DNA from: a bacterium
GTDB lineage: Bacteria > Planctomycetota > Planctomycetia > Pirellulales > Pirellulaceae
NCBI GenBank assembly: GCA_030432015.1
Contig: JAUIHJ010000002.1
Location: forward strand, 1 to 33,374
Direction of reading: 5' to 3'
Length of the DNA stretch: 33,374 nucleotides
The translations under genes and the position numbers were made by a program. Of this stretch, positions 8,620-19,200 are shown one piece after another (within the stretch, counting starts at the first letter, position 1; each line of letters opens with the position of its first letter). A model generated the notes under the pieces. It was given only the letters and a program-made list of their open reading frames with translations, did no database searches and was not told the DNA's origin.

Positions 8620-8696
8620 GGAGACGTGGCCTCTTGAGCGATGGGACCGTCGCATTCTGGGGGTGTGTGACTTGAACGCTCGGGACGAGAGCAGCC

Positions 8697-11537
8697 ATGC
8701 GAAACAAATACCGGCTGAAATTCCTCGCGGCATTAATGCTGTCTTTGCCGGCGCTGGGCGGGCAGGCCGCCGCCGAACCGCCATCGAGGGAAAGACTCGT
8801 CGACGCTGTTAGCCGGTTGTCGGACCCAAAGTTTGCCGAGCGGCGCGAGGCGTCTCATGAATTATGGTCGGCAGGGTTGGAGGCACGTCCGCTATTGGAG
8901 GCCGCGACCCATAGCACCAACGCGGAAGTTCGCTTGCGTGCCCAGGCCATTCTTGAGCAGTTCAAGATTGGCATTTTCGCCACGACGCCTGCGGAAGATG
9001 TCGTGCTGATTCGCCGATTTCGCGCCGGAGATGTCAGAACGCAGGCGGAATCGCTCAAGCAACTCGCTGATCGCGGTTCAATCGGCGTTGTCCTGCGTCT
9101 GCTGGGACTGGAGGACAACAAGCGTCTGCAAGCGTCGGTGCGGCCGAAGCTGGTTGGTTATCTCGAACAATACGGCGAAACGGACGAGATGTTGCAACTG
9201 GCCGCGGAAGCCCCCACCGAAACGCTTCGCAAGGATATCGTTCGGATCGCCTTGACGAGGCACGAAAAGAGCAAGAATTTCAGCGCCATCGTTCGGCTGG
9301 GAACGTCGCACGCAAGCCCCGCGGTTCGCCGGGCGATCGAGGCGTGGGTTGAAGGAGCTTCGCCACGATTTGTGCCGGTGCTGATGACGCAGGGAGATTT
9401 CCCGACCGTCGAGCGTTTGTTGGAAATTGGCGCCGCAGACGATCTCGGCATGCGCCATCTGGCCGTCTTTGGGCTGCTCCGCGGCGACCTGGAGCAGCGT
9501 ATTGAGCAACTCCGCAAGCGTCGTCCGTCGACGGACGCACCGGAGGAGGTGCGCGCGACGCGTCTACTGGCCTACCTGTTGCGTGCCAATGGCGAGCACG
9601 CCGAGGCCCGCCGTGTCGTCGAGCGATTAGGGGACGACGGGACCGAACTGATGCGAACGCTGCTCGACGAACTTGCCGATTGGCCCGCCGCATTGCGGTT
9701 GAATCAAACCAACCCTCGTCCCAGCGATTTGGAATGGGCCAAGACACAGAATCTGGGCTTTCAGGCGGCGTACCAAAGACTCGCCGGCGACGACGCAGCC
9801 TTTCAGGAAACCATTACCGAACTCGATGAATTAGGAACCTCGAACCCCCAATGGAGCCAACCGTGCGCCAAGGTCCTTTTGATCCATGGCGAGACCGAAC
9901 GCGCCATTAAGCTCAAGCAAGTGGAAGGGCCGGTCGAGGCCTTTGAACTGATGTGCGAGCAATTTCGATACGCCGAGGCCTTTCGCTGGGCGGAGATCGG
10001 TGAAAACGAAGCCGAGCGGCACAGCTGGTTTAAGCAGGTCGCGCAAGACGCCAAGACGCATGCTCATCTTTCGTCACAACGACTGAGTATCGGGCTTTAC
10101 GCGGCACGTGTCCTGGCCCGACTCGGCCATCGGGCGGAAGCGCAGGAGACATTCGAGAAGTTTGGCCAGGCGCTCAAAACGGACGGCTTTGTTTCTCGCA
10201 TCCGCGCCTTATGCGACGCGGAATTGAAAAGCGGATTTCATGACCTCGCCTTTCAGCATGCGACCATGATCGTGGGCAAAGATCGCTCGATTCTATCGAC
10301 CCTGTTCCCCAAGCATCACGAAACGGCCGATACCCTGTGGGACTATTTTCGCCACGTCGATGAAAAGGAAACCTACGCGAAAACGCTGGATCGAATCCGG
10401 AAATTCTTGTACCGCAGCCCCAACCAGACCGAGCCGCCCGATGATCTGACCGCACTGGTCGTGTCTGTCGAGCAAGCGGCGACTGACCTGTCTCCGGCCA
10501 AGGCGGCACGCTGGATATTCTCCGCAGGACGTACCTCCATGCTGTGGGGGCGTCGCGACTTGGCCAAACGGTGTTTTGCTCAGATTGCGGATCGCCATGC
10601 GGATGCGGCCTTAAGTCTGGCGGACCAGTTCGTGGCGGAGAAAGATTGGAATGAGGCCGCCCATTGGTATCGTGTCTGTTGGGAATTGGATCATCGACGC
10701 TCGGGCGCGATCTATCTGCAGGGAAAGATGCTGGCCAATGCCGGGCAGCAGGAAGAGGGAGACCGGTTGATGGAGTTGGCGCGACTGATGCCGCTGGCCA
10801 ACGCACAGAATCGCTACCAACAACTGGCTCGGCCGTTGAAGTCACATCAACTAATGGACGACGCGGTCGCTCAGTGGGAATTGATCGTACAGCAAGGCAA
10901 TTGGACGGAAGAAGAGGTCCTAAGCTCAGTTCGTGACCTGGGCAATGCCGTCGAGAGCCGTGATCTGCTGGCAGCCGCCCGTTACTGGGAGAAGATGTTG
11001 CTGGCATGCCTGCAACTGAAGTTCGGGTTCACACAGCCGGCGGGCTACATTCAGATTCCCTACCTCGTTCATAAAACACGAGCCCGTGGTTTGCTGGCCC
11101 GGGGGAGCGTCGATGAGGCGCTGCCAGTGATCAAGCTGGCGCATGCAATCTGCCCAGGGGATGGCGACCTGATCGAACGTATCGTGCCAGACCTGGAGGC
11201 GGCCGGACATCCGGAGCTGGCGGATCGACTCTTTGATCGTTCATATGAGATCATGGAGGAGTCCTGTCGCCTCTTTGCCCATAGTGCCCGGGTCCGCAAC
11301 GATCTGGCGTGGATGTCCGCGCGATGCAACCGTCGATTGGATGAGGCATTACAGTTGGCCCAGGAGGCGATTGAATTTTCGCCCCGGACCGCGTCCTACA
11401 TCGACACCCTGGGGGAAGTGCACTTTCGCCGGGGTGAAATTGTTAAAGCGACCGCGTGTGCGGAACGCTGTCTGGAACTCGAGCCCGGCAACGCCGGATA
11501 TCAGCAACAGCTCGATCGCTTCCGCGGGTCTCAGTGA
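8697..11537 (+). CDS. Secreted HEAT/TPR-repeat protein of unknown function
   Basis: I do not recognise a specific family. The 946-aa product starts with a classical signal peptide: basic MRNKYRLK, a hydrophobic core, and an AAA cleavage site near residues 24-26, so it should be exported. Residues about 33-130 look like HEAT/armadillo helices (DPKFAERREASHEL, NAEVRLRAQAILEQF). From about residue 230 the protein is alpha-helical with TPR-like pairs rich in small residues at A/G positions. The clearest TPRs are at the C-terminus (about 866-940, ending GEVHFRRGEIVKATACAERCLELEPGN). Such proteins are scaffolds for other proteins in the periplasm or cell envelope. GAGAG just upstream is a modest ribosome-binding site. 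Convergent with rpoC. Confidence 0.85.
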   Translation: MRNKYRLKFLAALMLSLPALGGQAAAEPPSRERLVDAVSRLSDPKFAERREASHELWSAGLEARPLLEAATHSTNAEVRLRAQAILEQFKIGIFATTPAEDVVLIRRFRAGDVRTQAESLKQLADRGSIGVVLRLLGLEDNKRLQASVRPKLVGYLEQYGETDEMLQLAAEAPTETLRKDIVRIALTRHEKSKNFSAIVRLGTSHASPAVRRAIEAWVEGASPRFVPVLMTQGDFPTVERLLEIGAADDLGMRHLAVFGLLRGDLEQRIEQLRKRRPSTDAPEEVRATRLLAYLLRANGEHAEARRVVERLGDDGTELMRTLLDELADWPAALRLNQTNPRPSDLEWAKTQNLGFQAAYQRLAGDDAAFQETITELDELGTSNPQWSQPCAKVLLIHGETERAIKLKQVEGPVEAFELMCEQFRYAEAFRWAEIGENEAERHSWFKQVAQDAKTHAHLSSQRLSIGLYAARVLARLGHRAEAQETFEKFGQALKTDGFVSRIRALCDAELKSGFHDLAFQHATMIVGKDRSILSTLFPKHHETADTLWDYFRHVDEKETYAKTLDRIRKFLYRSPNQTEPPDDLTALVVSVEQAATDLSPAKAARWIFSAGRTSMLWGRRDLAKRCFAQIADRHADAALSLADQFVAEKDWNEAAHWYRVCWELDHRRSGAIYLQGKMLANAGQQEEGDRLMELARLMPLANAQNRYQQLARPLKSHQLMDDAVAQWELIVQQGNWTEEEVLSSVRDLGNAVESRDLLAAARYWEKMLLACLQLKFGFTQPAGYIQIPYLVHKTRARGLLARGSVDEALPVIKLAHAICPGDGDLIERIVPDLEAAGHPELADRLFDRSYEIMEESCRLFAHSARVRNDLAWMSARCNRRLDEALQLAQEAIEFSPRTASYIDTLGEVHFRRGEIVKATACAERCLELEPGNAGYQQQLDRFRGSQ

Positions 11538-11666
11538 CCTGCGGCAGAAGATGCTCCCATGCACATCGTGGCGAGCGGGTTCGACATACCGCGGACGATT
11601 CGGCCCACGACGCAGCCCAGGCGTCTTGTACGCCAATTCGCGGCCTGGCCGGCATAATCGTCACCC

Positions 11667-11697
11667 AAAAAAAGCGGCTGCCATTGCTGACAGCCGC
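11667..11697 (-). terminator. Intrinsic terminator of the rpoBC operon
   Basis: Read on the minus strand, GCGGCTG (11697-11691) pairs perfectly with CAGCCGC (11680-11674) around a 10-base loop and is followed immediately by seven T residues (11673-11667). It lies about 30 bp after the rpoC stop codon and closes the whole tRNA-tuf-ribosomal protein-rpoBC cluster. Confidence 0.9.
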
Positions 11698-11729
11698 CTG
11701 GTAATTCGTCTTAACTTCGTCCGACGCGA

Positions 11730-14700
11730 TTATTCGTCGCTGGGCGCTTCGCCGGAGTTCTTGAACAGATCATCCAGGGCAGACGACGTGGTCGGTGCTT
11801 CGGATGTCTCGACCGCCGGAACGGTCGTATCCGATCCGCTGGCGGCGTCGGACTCGCCGTTGCCGCCCTCGGAATCCTGGAGCAAGGGGAAGCTGGTGAC
11901 CAGCGACTTTTCGGTTTCCGCAGCCATGGCCTTGAGTGCCTCGGGGCGGTAGCGGACTTCGGATTCCTGGAAGGTTCGGAACCCGGTTCCGGCCGGAATC
12001 AGATGCCCGAGAATCACGTTCTCTTTCAAACCGACCAGGTGATCGACCTTGCCGGCCAACGCCGCTTCGGTCAATACCTTTGTCGTTTCCTGGAAGCTGG
12101 CCGCCGAGATGAAGCTCGAGGATTGCACGGACGCCTTGGTGATCCCCAGTAGCTGGGTACTGGCCGTCGCCGGTTTGGGACGCGTCGCTTTGGCGGGTTC
12201 GCCGCCGAGTGCTTCGATCTGAGCATTAACCTGTTCCAGCGCATCTTTGGGGACAATGGTCCCAATCTCGAAATCGCTATCACCCTTCTCAGAGATCTTG
12301 ATGCACTTGGCCAGATCGTTGTTGATCGTACGGAATTCAAAGCGATCGAGGTCGAGACCCGGCAGCACACTCGTGTCGCCAGGACTTTCCACTTTCACCT
12401 TCCGCAGCATACGTCCCACGATAATTTCGATGTGCTTGTCGTTGATTTCCACGCGCTGACTTCGGTACACGCTTTGGATTTCATGCAGCAGGTATTGCTG
12501 CACGGCTTCCTCTCCCGAGATCCGTAGGATGTCGTGGGGAACGAGTGGGCCATCGACCAACGCCTGACCGGCTTTGACGATATCGCCGGCATGCAGGAGG
12601 AACCGCTTTCCGTGGGGCACCAGATGCTCGCGTTCGATTCCGCTCTCGCTACGAACGATAATCGTTCGCTTTCCACGTCGCTTTTCACCCAGGATTTCCA
12701 CGACGCCATCGACTTCCGCGATAACGGCAGGATCCTTGGGTTTGCGGGCTTCAAAGATCTCGGTTACGCGGGGCAGGCCACCGGTGATGTCCGTAACACC
12801 GGACGCTTCGCGGGGTGTTTCCGCCAAGGTCGCACCGCCATCAATCTGAGCGCCCTCTTCGACCACGATATGGGCACGTTCCGGAAGGTAGTAGACGTCC
12901 AACGGCTTGCCATCGGCGTCTTCAACCACGACCTGCGGATGTAATTCACCCTTATGGTCCGTGATCATGCGACGGACGTGACCGCTAGGATCTTTCTCCA
13001 TCCGCATGGTCTCGCCTTCGACCACGTCCTCGAACCGTACCTTACCGGGGACTTCGGCGAGAATCGGAATCGAGTGTGGATTCCATTGGCAGAGGATCTT
13101 ACCGGCCCGAATTTCATCATCTTCCTTGACCATCAACTGAGCACCGGCAGGCACTTCGTACTTCTCGATTTCGCGTCCTTTCGCGTCGAGAAGCGAGATT
13201 TCGCCATTCCGGGTCAGGACCAGGTCCTTGCCCTCAGGCGTGGTCACCGAACGCATCCGAATGAAGCGAACCTTACCTCCTCGTTTGGCCTTGGTTTCGC
13301 TGTCTTCCACGCTGGTATTCACCGTTCCACCGATATGGAACGTCCGCATCGTCAATTGCGTACCGGGTTCACCGATACTCTGTGCCGCAATGATGCCGAC
13401 GGCCATGCCTTCTTCGACGATGTTACCCGTTGCCAGATCCATGCCGTAGCAGCAGCGGCAAACACCAAGCGGTGCATCGCAGGTCATTGGGCTGCGGACT
13501 TGAATTCTTTCCAGTCCCAGGTCTTCGATCCGGCGAGCGACCTCATTGGTAATCATCTCGCTGTCACGCACAATCACTTCATCGGTAATCGGATTAACGA
13601 TGTTCTGCCGACTGACGCGTCCCATAATGGCATCCGCCAGCCGTACCTCGACCTTCTCACCACGGTAAATCACCCCCTTGGTAATTCCCTGCGTGGTCTT
13701 GCAGTCGTGCATTGTGACGACAACGTTCTGTGCGACATCCGCCAGCTTTCGCGTAAGGTAACCGGAGTCCGCCGTCTTGAGTGCCGTATCCGCCAATCCT
13801 TTTCGAGCACCGTGGGTCGAACTGAAGTACTCCAGCACGGTGAGTCCTTCGCGGAAGTTGGCCTTAATCGGCGTCTCGATGATTTCGCCCGTTGGCTTGG
13901 CCATCAGACCACGCATGCCCGCCAACTGCCGAATCTGTTCGACACCGCCACGAGCACCAGAATGTGCCATCAGATACACGGGGTTGACGTAGCCGTGACC
14001 GCCTCGGTCGTCCGACTTCATCGCTTCCATCATTTCGCTGGTGATTGCTTCCCGCGTATGGGTCCAGGTGTCGAGCACCTGATTGTAGCGTTCCTGATCG
14101 GTGATGACACCGCGCTCGTAGAGCTTCTTAAACTTGAGCACCGTCTTTTCCGCTTCACCGATGTGACGTTGCTTCGAGTCGGGGGTTACCAGATCGTCGG
14201 TGGCAAACGAGAGACCGCTGCGCGTACTCTCGCGGAAGCCAAGCTGGTTCATGTTGTCCAGCAGCTCGATCGTGGCCTTCCGTCCGAGCCGTTGATAGCA
14301 ATCGGAAATGACCGCCGCGAGGTCGCCTGACTTGAGCGGTGCGTTGTAAAAGTCCATCCCCTCGGGCAGGATCATGTTAAACAGGATTCGCCCGTAGGTG
14401 GTGGAGATCAAGACGCCCGACTTTTGATCATCCTCCTCGGACTTGACGCGGCGGTTGGCTGGCAGACGGACCTTAATGCGGGCGTGCATATCGACCACGC
14501 CCAATGAATAGGCCAGATCCGCTTCCTCCAACGTCGAGAAGACCATGTTCTCGCCGGGTCGATTGGGCAGTTCAAGCGTGATGTAGTTGCAACCCATCAC
14601 CGTATCTTGCGACGGGCTCATGATGGGCCGACCATTGGCCGGTCCAAAAATGTTGTTCGTCGCCAGCATCAGCGTATGCGCTTCCACCTGGGCCTCGATC

Positions 14701-16112
14701 GACAGCGGCAAGTGGACCGCCATTTGATCGCCGTCAAAGTCGGCATTAAAGCCCTTGCAGGCGAGGGGATGCAGGTGGATGGCGTTGCCTTCAACCAAGA
14801 TTGGCTCGAACGCTTGAATTCCCATGCGATGCAGCGTGGGTGCCCGATTGAGCATCACCGGGTGATTCTGAATCACCTGTTCGAGGATATCCCAAACCTC
14901 TTCGTCTTTCCGCTCGAGCATCTTCTTGGCGCTCTTGATCGTATCCGCGTGGCCCAACTCCTTGAGCTTGCGAATGATAAAGGGCTGGAAGAGTTCCAGG
15001 GCGATTTTCTTGGGAAGACCGCATTGATGCAGCTTGAGTTTCGGTCCCACCACGATCACGCTGCGTGCCGAATAATCGACCCGTTTTCCCAACAGGTTCT
15101 CGCGGAACCGACCCTGCTTGCCCTTGATCATGTCGGTCAACGACTTGAGCGGACGGTTGCTGCTGCCCAAGACCGGACGTTTGCAGCGATTGTTGTCGAA
15201 CAAGGCGTCGACAGATTGCTGAAGCATTCGCTTTTCATTGCGAATGATCACCTCCGGCGCGTTAAGGTCGACCAGCTTTCGGAGGCGGTTATTACGGTTG
15301 ATAATCCGCCGATAAAGATCGTTGAGATCGCTGGTGGCAAAGTTTCCGGAGTCCAGCAGGACCAGCGGCCGCAGGTCCGGTGGAATCACCGGGATGACGT
15401 CGAGCACCATCCACTCGGGGCGATTGTCGCTGTCCCGAATCGACTCGACGATCTTCAGGCGATTGATCAGGTCTTTTCGTCGCTGCTTGGAATTCGTCGT
15501 CCCCAGTTCTTCACGGAGACGCTGCGACAACGTGACCAGATCCAGGACCGAAAGCAGCTTACGGACGGCTTCGGCGCCCATATCCGCCTCGAAGGTGCCT
15601 TCCCCAAACTGCTCTCGTGCCGCACGGTACTCTTCTTCGGTCAGCAGTTGCTGCATTTCCAAGCTGGTTTCGCCTGGGTCGACGACCACGTAGTCCTGGA
15701 AGTAAACGACTTTTTCCAAGCTGGTGGTCTTCATTTCCAGCAGGTTCCCCAGGCGACTCGGCATCGCCTTGAAGAACCAGATGTGGACGACCGGTGCGGC
15801 AAGTTCGATGTGCCCCATCCGCTTGCGGCGGACGCGCGAGTGCGTCACTTTGACGCCACAGCGATCACAGATCATGCCCTTGTACTTCATACCGCGATAC
15901 TTACCGCAGGCGCACTCCCAGTCTTTCTCCGGACCAAAAATCCGCTCGCAAAACAGCCCATCTTTTTCGGGGCGGTAGGTGCGGTAATTGATGGTCTCTG
16001 GCTTCTTCACTTCGCCAAAAGACCAGCTTCGAATGTCATGGGGACGCGCCAAGCTGATTTTGACGGCCGCGTAGTCATTAATACGATCGTAAGAGCTTTC
16101 GCCGATGGTCAT
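11730..16112 (-). CDS. rpoC: RNA polymerase subunit beta'
   Basis: Largest catalytic subunit of bacterial RNA polymerase, 1460 aa. The N-terminal zinc ribbon uses Cys67, Cys69, Cys82 and Cys85. The active-site motif NADFDGDQM is at 456-464, with the three Mg-binding aspartates at 458, 460 and 462. The second zinc site is the CDAPLGVCRCCYG block, followed by the bridge/trigger-loop region IIAAQSIGEPGTQLTMRTFH. The C-terminus carries an acidic Ser/Thr/Glu-rich tail of about 50 residues. AAAGGAG at 16122-16128, 9 bases before the ATG, is one of the best ribosome-binding sites in the window. It follows rpoB after an unusually long 135-bp gap and ends before a strong intrinsic terminator. Confidence 0.99.
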   Translation of the reverse strand: MTIGESSYDRINDYAAVKISLARPHDIRSWSFGEVKKPETINYRTYRPEKDGLFCERIFGPEKDWECACGKYRGMKYKGMICDRCGVKVTHSRVRRKRMGHIELAAPVVHIWFFKAMPSRLGNLLEMKTTSLEKVVYFQDYVVVDPGETSLEMQQLLTEEEYRAAREQFGEGTFEADMGAEAVRKLLSVLDLVTLSQRLREELGTTNSKQRRKDLINRLKIVESIRDSDNRPEWMVLDVIPVIPPDLRPLVLLDSGNFATSDLNDLYRRIINRNNRLRKLVDLNAPEVIIRNEKRMLQQSVDALFDNNRCKRPVLGSSNRPLKSLTDMIKGKQGRFRENLLGKRVDYSARSVIVVGPKLKLHQCGLPKKIALELFQPFIIRKLKELGHADTIKSAKKMLERKDEEVWDILEQVIQNHPVMLNRAPTLHRMGIQAFEPILVEGNAIHLHPLACKGFNADFDGDQMAVHLPLSIEAQVEAHTLMLATNNIFGPANGRPIMSPSQDTVMGCNYITLELPNRPGENMVFSTLEEADLAYSLGVVDMHARIKVRLPANRRVKSEEDDQKSGVLISTTYGRILFNMILPEGMDFYNAPLKSGDLAAVISDCYQRLGRKATIELLDNMNQLGFRESTRSGLSFATDDLVTPDSKQRHIGEAEKTVLKFKKLYERGVITDQERYNQVLDTWTHTREAITSEMMEAMKSDDRGGHGYVNPVYLMAHSGARGGVEQIRQLAGMRGLMAKPTGEIIETPIKANFREGLTVLEYFSSTHGARKGLADTALKTADSGYLTRKLADVAQNVVVTMHDCKTTQGITKGVIYRGEKVEVRLADAIMGRVSRQNIVNPITDEVIVRDSEMITNEVARRIEDLGLERIQVRSPMTCDAPLGVCRCCYGMDLATGNIVEEGMAVGIIAAQSIGEPGTQLTMRTFHIGGTVNTSVEDSETKAKRGGKVRFIRMRSVTTPEGKDLVLTRNGEISLLDAKGREIEKYEVPAGAQLMVKEDDEIRAGKILCQWNPHSIPILAEVPGKVRFEDVVEGETMRMEKDPSGHVRRMITDHKGELHPQVVVEDADGKPLDVYYLPERAHIVVEEGAQIDGGATLAETPREASGVTDITGGLPRVTEIFEARKPKDPAVIAEVDGVVEILGEKRRGKRTIIVRSESGIEREHLVPHGKRFLLHAGDIVKAGQALVDGPLVPHDILRISGEEAVQQYLLHEIQSVYRSQRVEINDKHIEIIVGRMLRKVKVESPGDTSVLPGLDLDRFEFRTINNDLAKCIKISEKGDSDFEIGTIVPKDALEQVNAQIEALGGEPAKATRPKPATASTQLLGITKASVQSSSFISAASFQETTKVLTEAALAGKVDHLVGLKENVILGHLIPAGTGFRTFQESEVRYRPEALKAMAAETEKSLVTSFPLLQDSEGGNGESDAASGSDTTVPAVETSEAPTTSSALDDLFKNSGEAPSDE

Positions 16113-16201
16113 CTGCGCGGGCTCCTTTATGAGTCACCGAGGTGTTGGGGCGCTAGTTGCGGTTCCGCAAAATGCGGTCGTGCACGAATCACGGACGCGG
16201 C

Positions 16202-16225
16202 GTCACCTGCCAGTCGGCAGGCGAC
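16202..16225 (-). promoter_or_regulatory. Stem-loop in the rpoB-rpoC intergenic spacer
   Basis: In the minus-strand RNA, ten bases at 16225-16216 pair with 16211-16202 (one G-U pair) around a GACU tetraloop. There is no U-run, so it is not an intrinsic terminator. It may be an RNA processing or stability element between rpoB and rpoC. Confidence 0.5.
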
Positions 16226-16247
16226 CCGGGCCCGGAACAATGGTCTC

Positions 16248-19200
16248 TTAAACCCGACGTTTTTCCAGCTGCATGTTCAGAGCGAGGCCGCGAATTTCGT
16301 TGGTGAGCACGTCAAAGCTGGCAGGTGTGCCAGCCTCGAGCGTGTTTTCGCCTTTCACCATCGATTCGTAAATCTTGGTGCGACCCTCGACATCGTCGCT
16401 CTTGACCGTCAGGAGTTCCTGCAAAATGTAAGCTGCACCGTAGGCTTCCAGGGCCCAGACTTCCATTTCGCCGAAACGCTGGCCACCAAAGCGAGCCTTG
16501 CCGCCCAGCGGCTGTTGGGTAATCAACGAGTAAGGCCCGGTGCTCCGTGCATGGACCTTGTCGTCAACCAGGTGATGCAATTTCAGCATGTAGATGTAGC
16601 CGACGGTCGTCTCTTGCTCCATCGGGATTCCCGTGCGGCCATCGTGCAGGGTCGCCTTGCCGTGAGCCGGCAGTCCGGCTTCGGCCAAGCAACTATTGAT
16701 GTCTTCTTCGGAGGCACCGTCGAAGACCGGCGTGATGGCTTGGAAGCCCAGCTTGGCTCCGGCCCAACCCAGGTGGGTTTCCAGAATCTGCCCGACGTTC
16801 ATACGACTGGGAACACCCAATGGATTCAGCATGATCTGAATCGGCGTCCCATCTGCCAAAAACGGCATGTCCTCAACCGGGAGAATCTTCGAGATCACAC
16901 CCTTGTTACCGTGTCGACCTGCCATCTTGTCGCCAACGGAGATGACCCGCTTGGTCGCGATGTACACCTTGACCATTTGCAGCACGCCGCTGCGAAGTTC
17001 GTCACCTCGCTTCATGCTGTTGAGTCGTCGGTCACGCTCATCAATGGCATTTTCGACGGCTGGCCACTGCTCTTTGTAGATGCGACGCGCTTCCGCAATG
17101 AGGGCGTCGCTTCGCATGCTGCCGATCACGTTCTCGAGGCGGAACTGCTGCGCTCGCTCGGCAACGAACTTGGGATCCTGATCACGGACCAAGGGCGTGC
17201 CGTCGTCGTCGGTCAAATTTCGGCCAAGAGCCTTTTCCATCTCTTCGACCAGCGATCCGAAGACGTCACAAATTCGGGCGTTGCCCTCCGTCTCAACGTC
17301 TTTCAACTCTTTCTCGAACTTCTTGCGTTCCTCTTCAGTGAGACTCATCCGCCGCGAGAACTTTTGCGCGTTGATGACAATGCCTTCAATTCCCGAGGAA
17401 ACTTCCAGCGAGTCGTTTTTGACGTCCTCGCCTGCGCGGCCGAAAATGGCATGCAGAAGTTTTTCTTCCGGTGTCAACTCGGTCTTCGACTTGGGAGAGA
17501 CCTTGCCAACCAGGATGTCGCCGGGACGCACGTAGGTACCCACCTGCACGATGCCGCTATCGTCGAGATTGCGGAGCGCCTTCTCACTGACATTGGGAAT
17601 GTCGCGGGTGAACTCTTCACGTCCCAGTTTTGTCTCGCGAATTTCGACATCGAATTCTTCGATGTGGATCGACGTGTACGTGTCGTTCTTGACCAGTTCT
17701 TCACTGATGATGATGGCATCTTCATAGTTGTAACCATCAAACGACATGAAGCCGACCAGCACATTGCGGCCCAGGGCCAGCTCACCTTGGAACGTCGCCG
17801 GTCCGTCCGCAATCACCTGCCCTGCCTCGACCTTGTCACCGAGATTGATAATCGGTTTTTGATTCAGGCAGGTTCGTTCATTCAGCCCTTGAAACTTCCG
17901 CATTTCGTAGACGTCGTTGCCAATCTCAATTCGATCAGCATCACAGTACGTGATCTTGCCGGCCCGTTTGGCGGTTACGACCATGCTCGAATTCTCGGCG
18001 ACCTCTTTCTCCATCCCGGTGCCGACGATCGGCGGCTCGGCCACGAGCAACGGCACGGCCTGCCGCTGCATGTTCGAGCCCATCAACGCGCGATTGGCAT
18101 CGTCATGTTCGAGGAAGGGAATGAGTCCGGCGGAAACTCCGACCATCTGGCTGGGCGCGACATCGATGTATTCGACCAACTCAGGGTTGACGATTTCAAA
18201 GTCGCTGCGGTGCCGGGCAATCATATTGGCGCCGGCGACGAGCTTGCCCTTTTGCACTGAAGTGTCGGCAGGAGCGACGTACGCTTCGGATTCCTCATCC
18301 GCGCGGAGCCACACCACTTCCTCTTCCAGCTTGCCCTTATTGACACGACGGTAAGGTGTCACGAGAAAGCCGTAGTCATCCACGCCGGCGTAGATGGCCA
18401 AGCTGGAGATCAGACCGATATTCGTACCTTCAGGGGTCTCGATCGGACAGATGCGCCCGTAATGCGAAATATGCACGTCGCGGACTTCAAAGCCAGCCCG
18501 TTTGCGGTTGAGGCCGCCCGGCCCCAACGCGGAGAGACGACGCTCGTGCGTCAGTTGCGACAGCGGATTCGTTTGATCGACCACCTGCGATAATTCGCCT
18601 CGACCAAAGAAATATTCGATCGCGGCGGAGACGCTCTTGGGATTCACCAGGCTTCGCGGCGTCATGTCGTCCGCGTCCTTGAGACTCATCCGCTCCTGGA
18701 CCGTCCGGCGAAGCTTCAAGAAGCCCTTTCGCAACTCGTCACACGCCAATTCGTCAATGGTCCGCAGGCGGCGATTACCAAGGTGATCAATGTCGTCGAT
18801 CTCGGCTTCGCCACCGGACGAGGCCAGGTTGAGTAGATACTTGATCGATGACGTCAGGTCGTCGGGCCGCAGGGTCATTTCCTTTTGCGAGACCGTCAGC
18901 TCAAGCTTGCGGTTAATCCGGAACCGTCCTACGCGGCCTAATCGATAGCGATTGACGTCGTAGAATTTCTCCTGGAATAAAGTCCGTGCTTTTTCCAGCT
19001 GCGGCGGATTACCCGGACGCAATCGCTGATAGATTCGCAACAGAGCCTCCTCGTGGCTCGACGTTGCGTCGTCCTTGAGGCTGTTCATGATGAGGGGCAC
19101 TTTTTGGTCCGCCATCACTTCGACTTTGGTCACCCCGGACGTGCAGATCAGTTCGGCCGAGTTTTTCGAGATCTTGCTGCCCGCGTCGACGATGACCTCA

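Larger units (their letters stand above)
8039..8696. other. Gene-free spacer between divergent recQ and the HEAT/TPR gene
   Basis: About 660 bp without a convincing gene. It must hold the recQ promoter (read left) and the promoter of the 8697 gene (read right). Contents that can be pointed to are the tandem repeats at 8302-8388, the inverted-repeat element at 8383-8460 and a possible extended -10 at 8611-8619. The small open frames crossing it overlap these repeats on both strands and have no protein-like features. Confidence 0.7.

Noticed and set aside
8351..8812. Small ORFs on both strands in the recQ-HEAT/TPR spacer
   Set aside because: They run across the tandem and inverted repeats and into the signal-peptide gene; no ribosome-binding site or motif.
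12954..14330. A 458-codon plus-strand frame inside rpoC
   Set aside because: Antisense shadow of rpoC with His/Asp-rich, domain-free translation.
14607..18260. A 1217-codon open frame on the plus strand across rpoB and rpoC
   Set aside because: It is the antisense shadow of two certain genes; long antisense frames arise from their GC-rich codon use. Its product has no protein-like features, and it crosses the intergenic hairpin.
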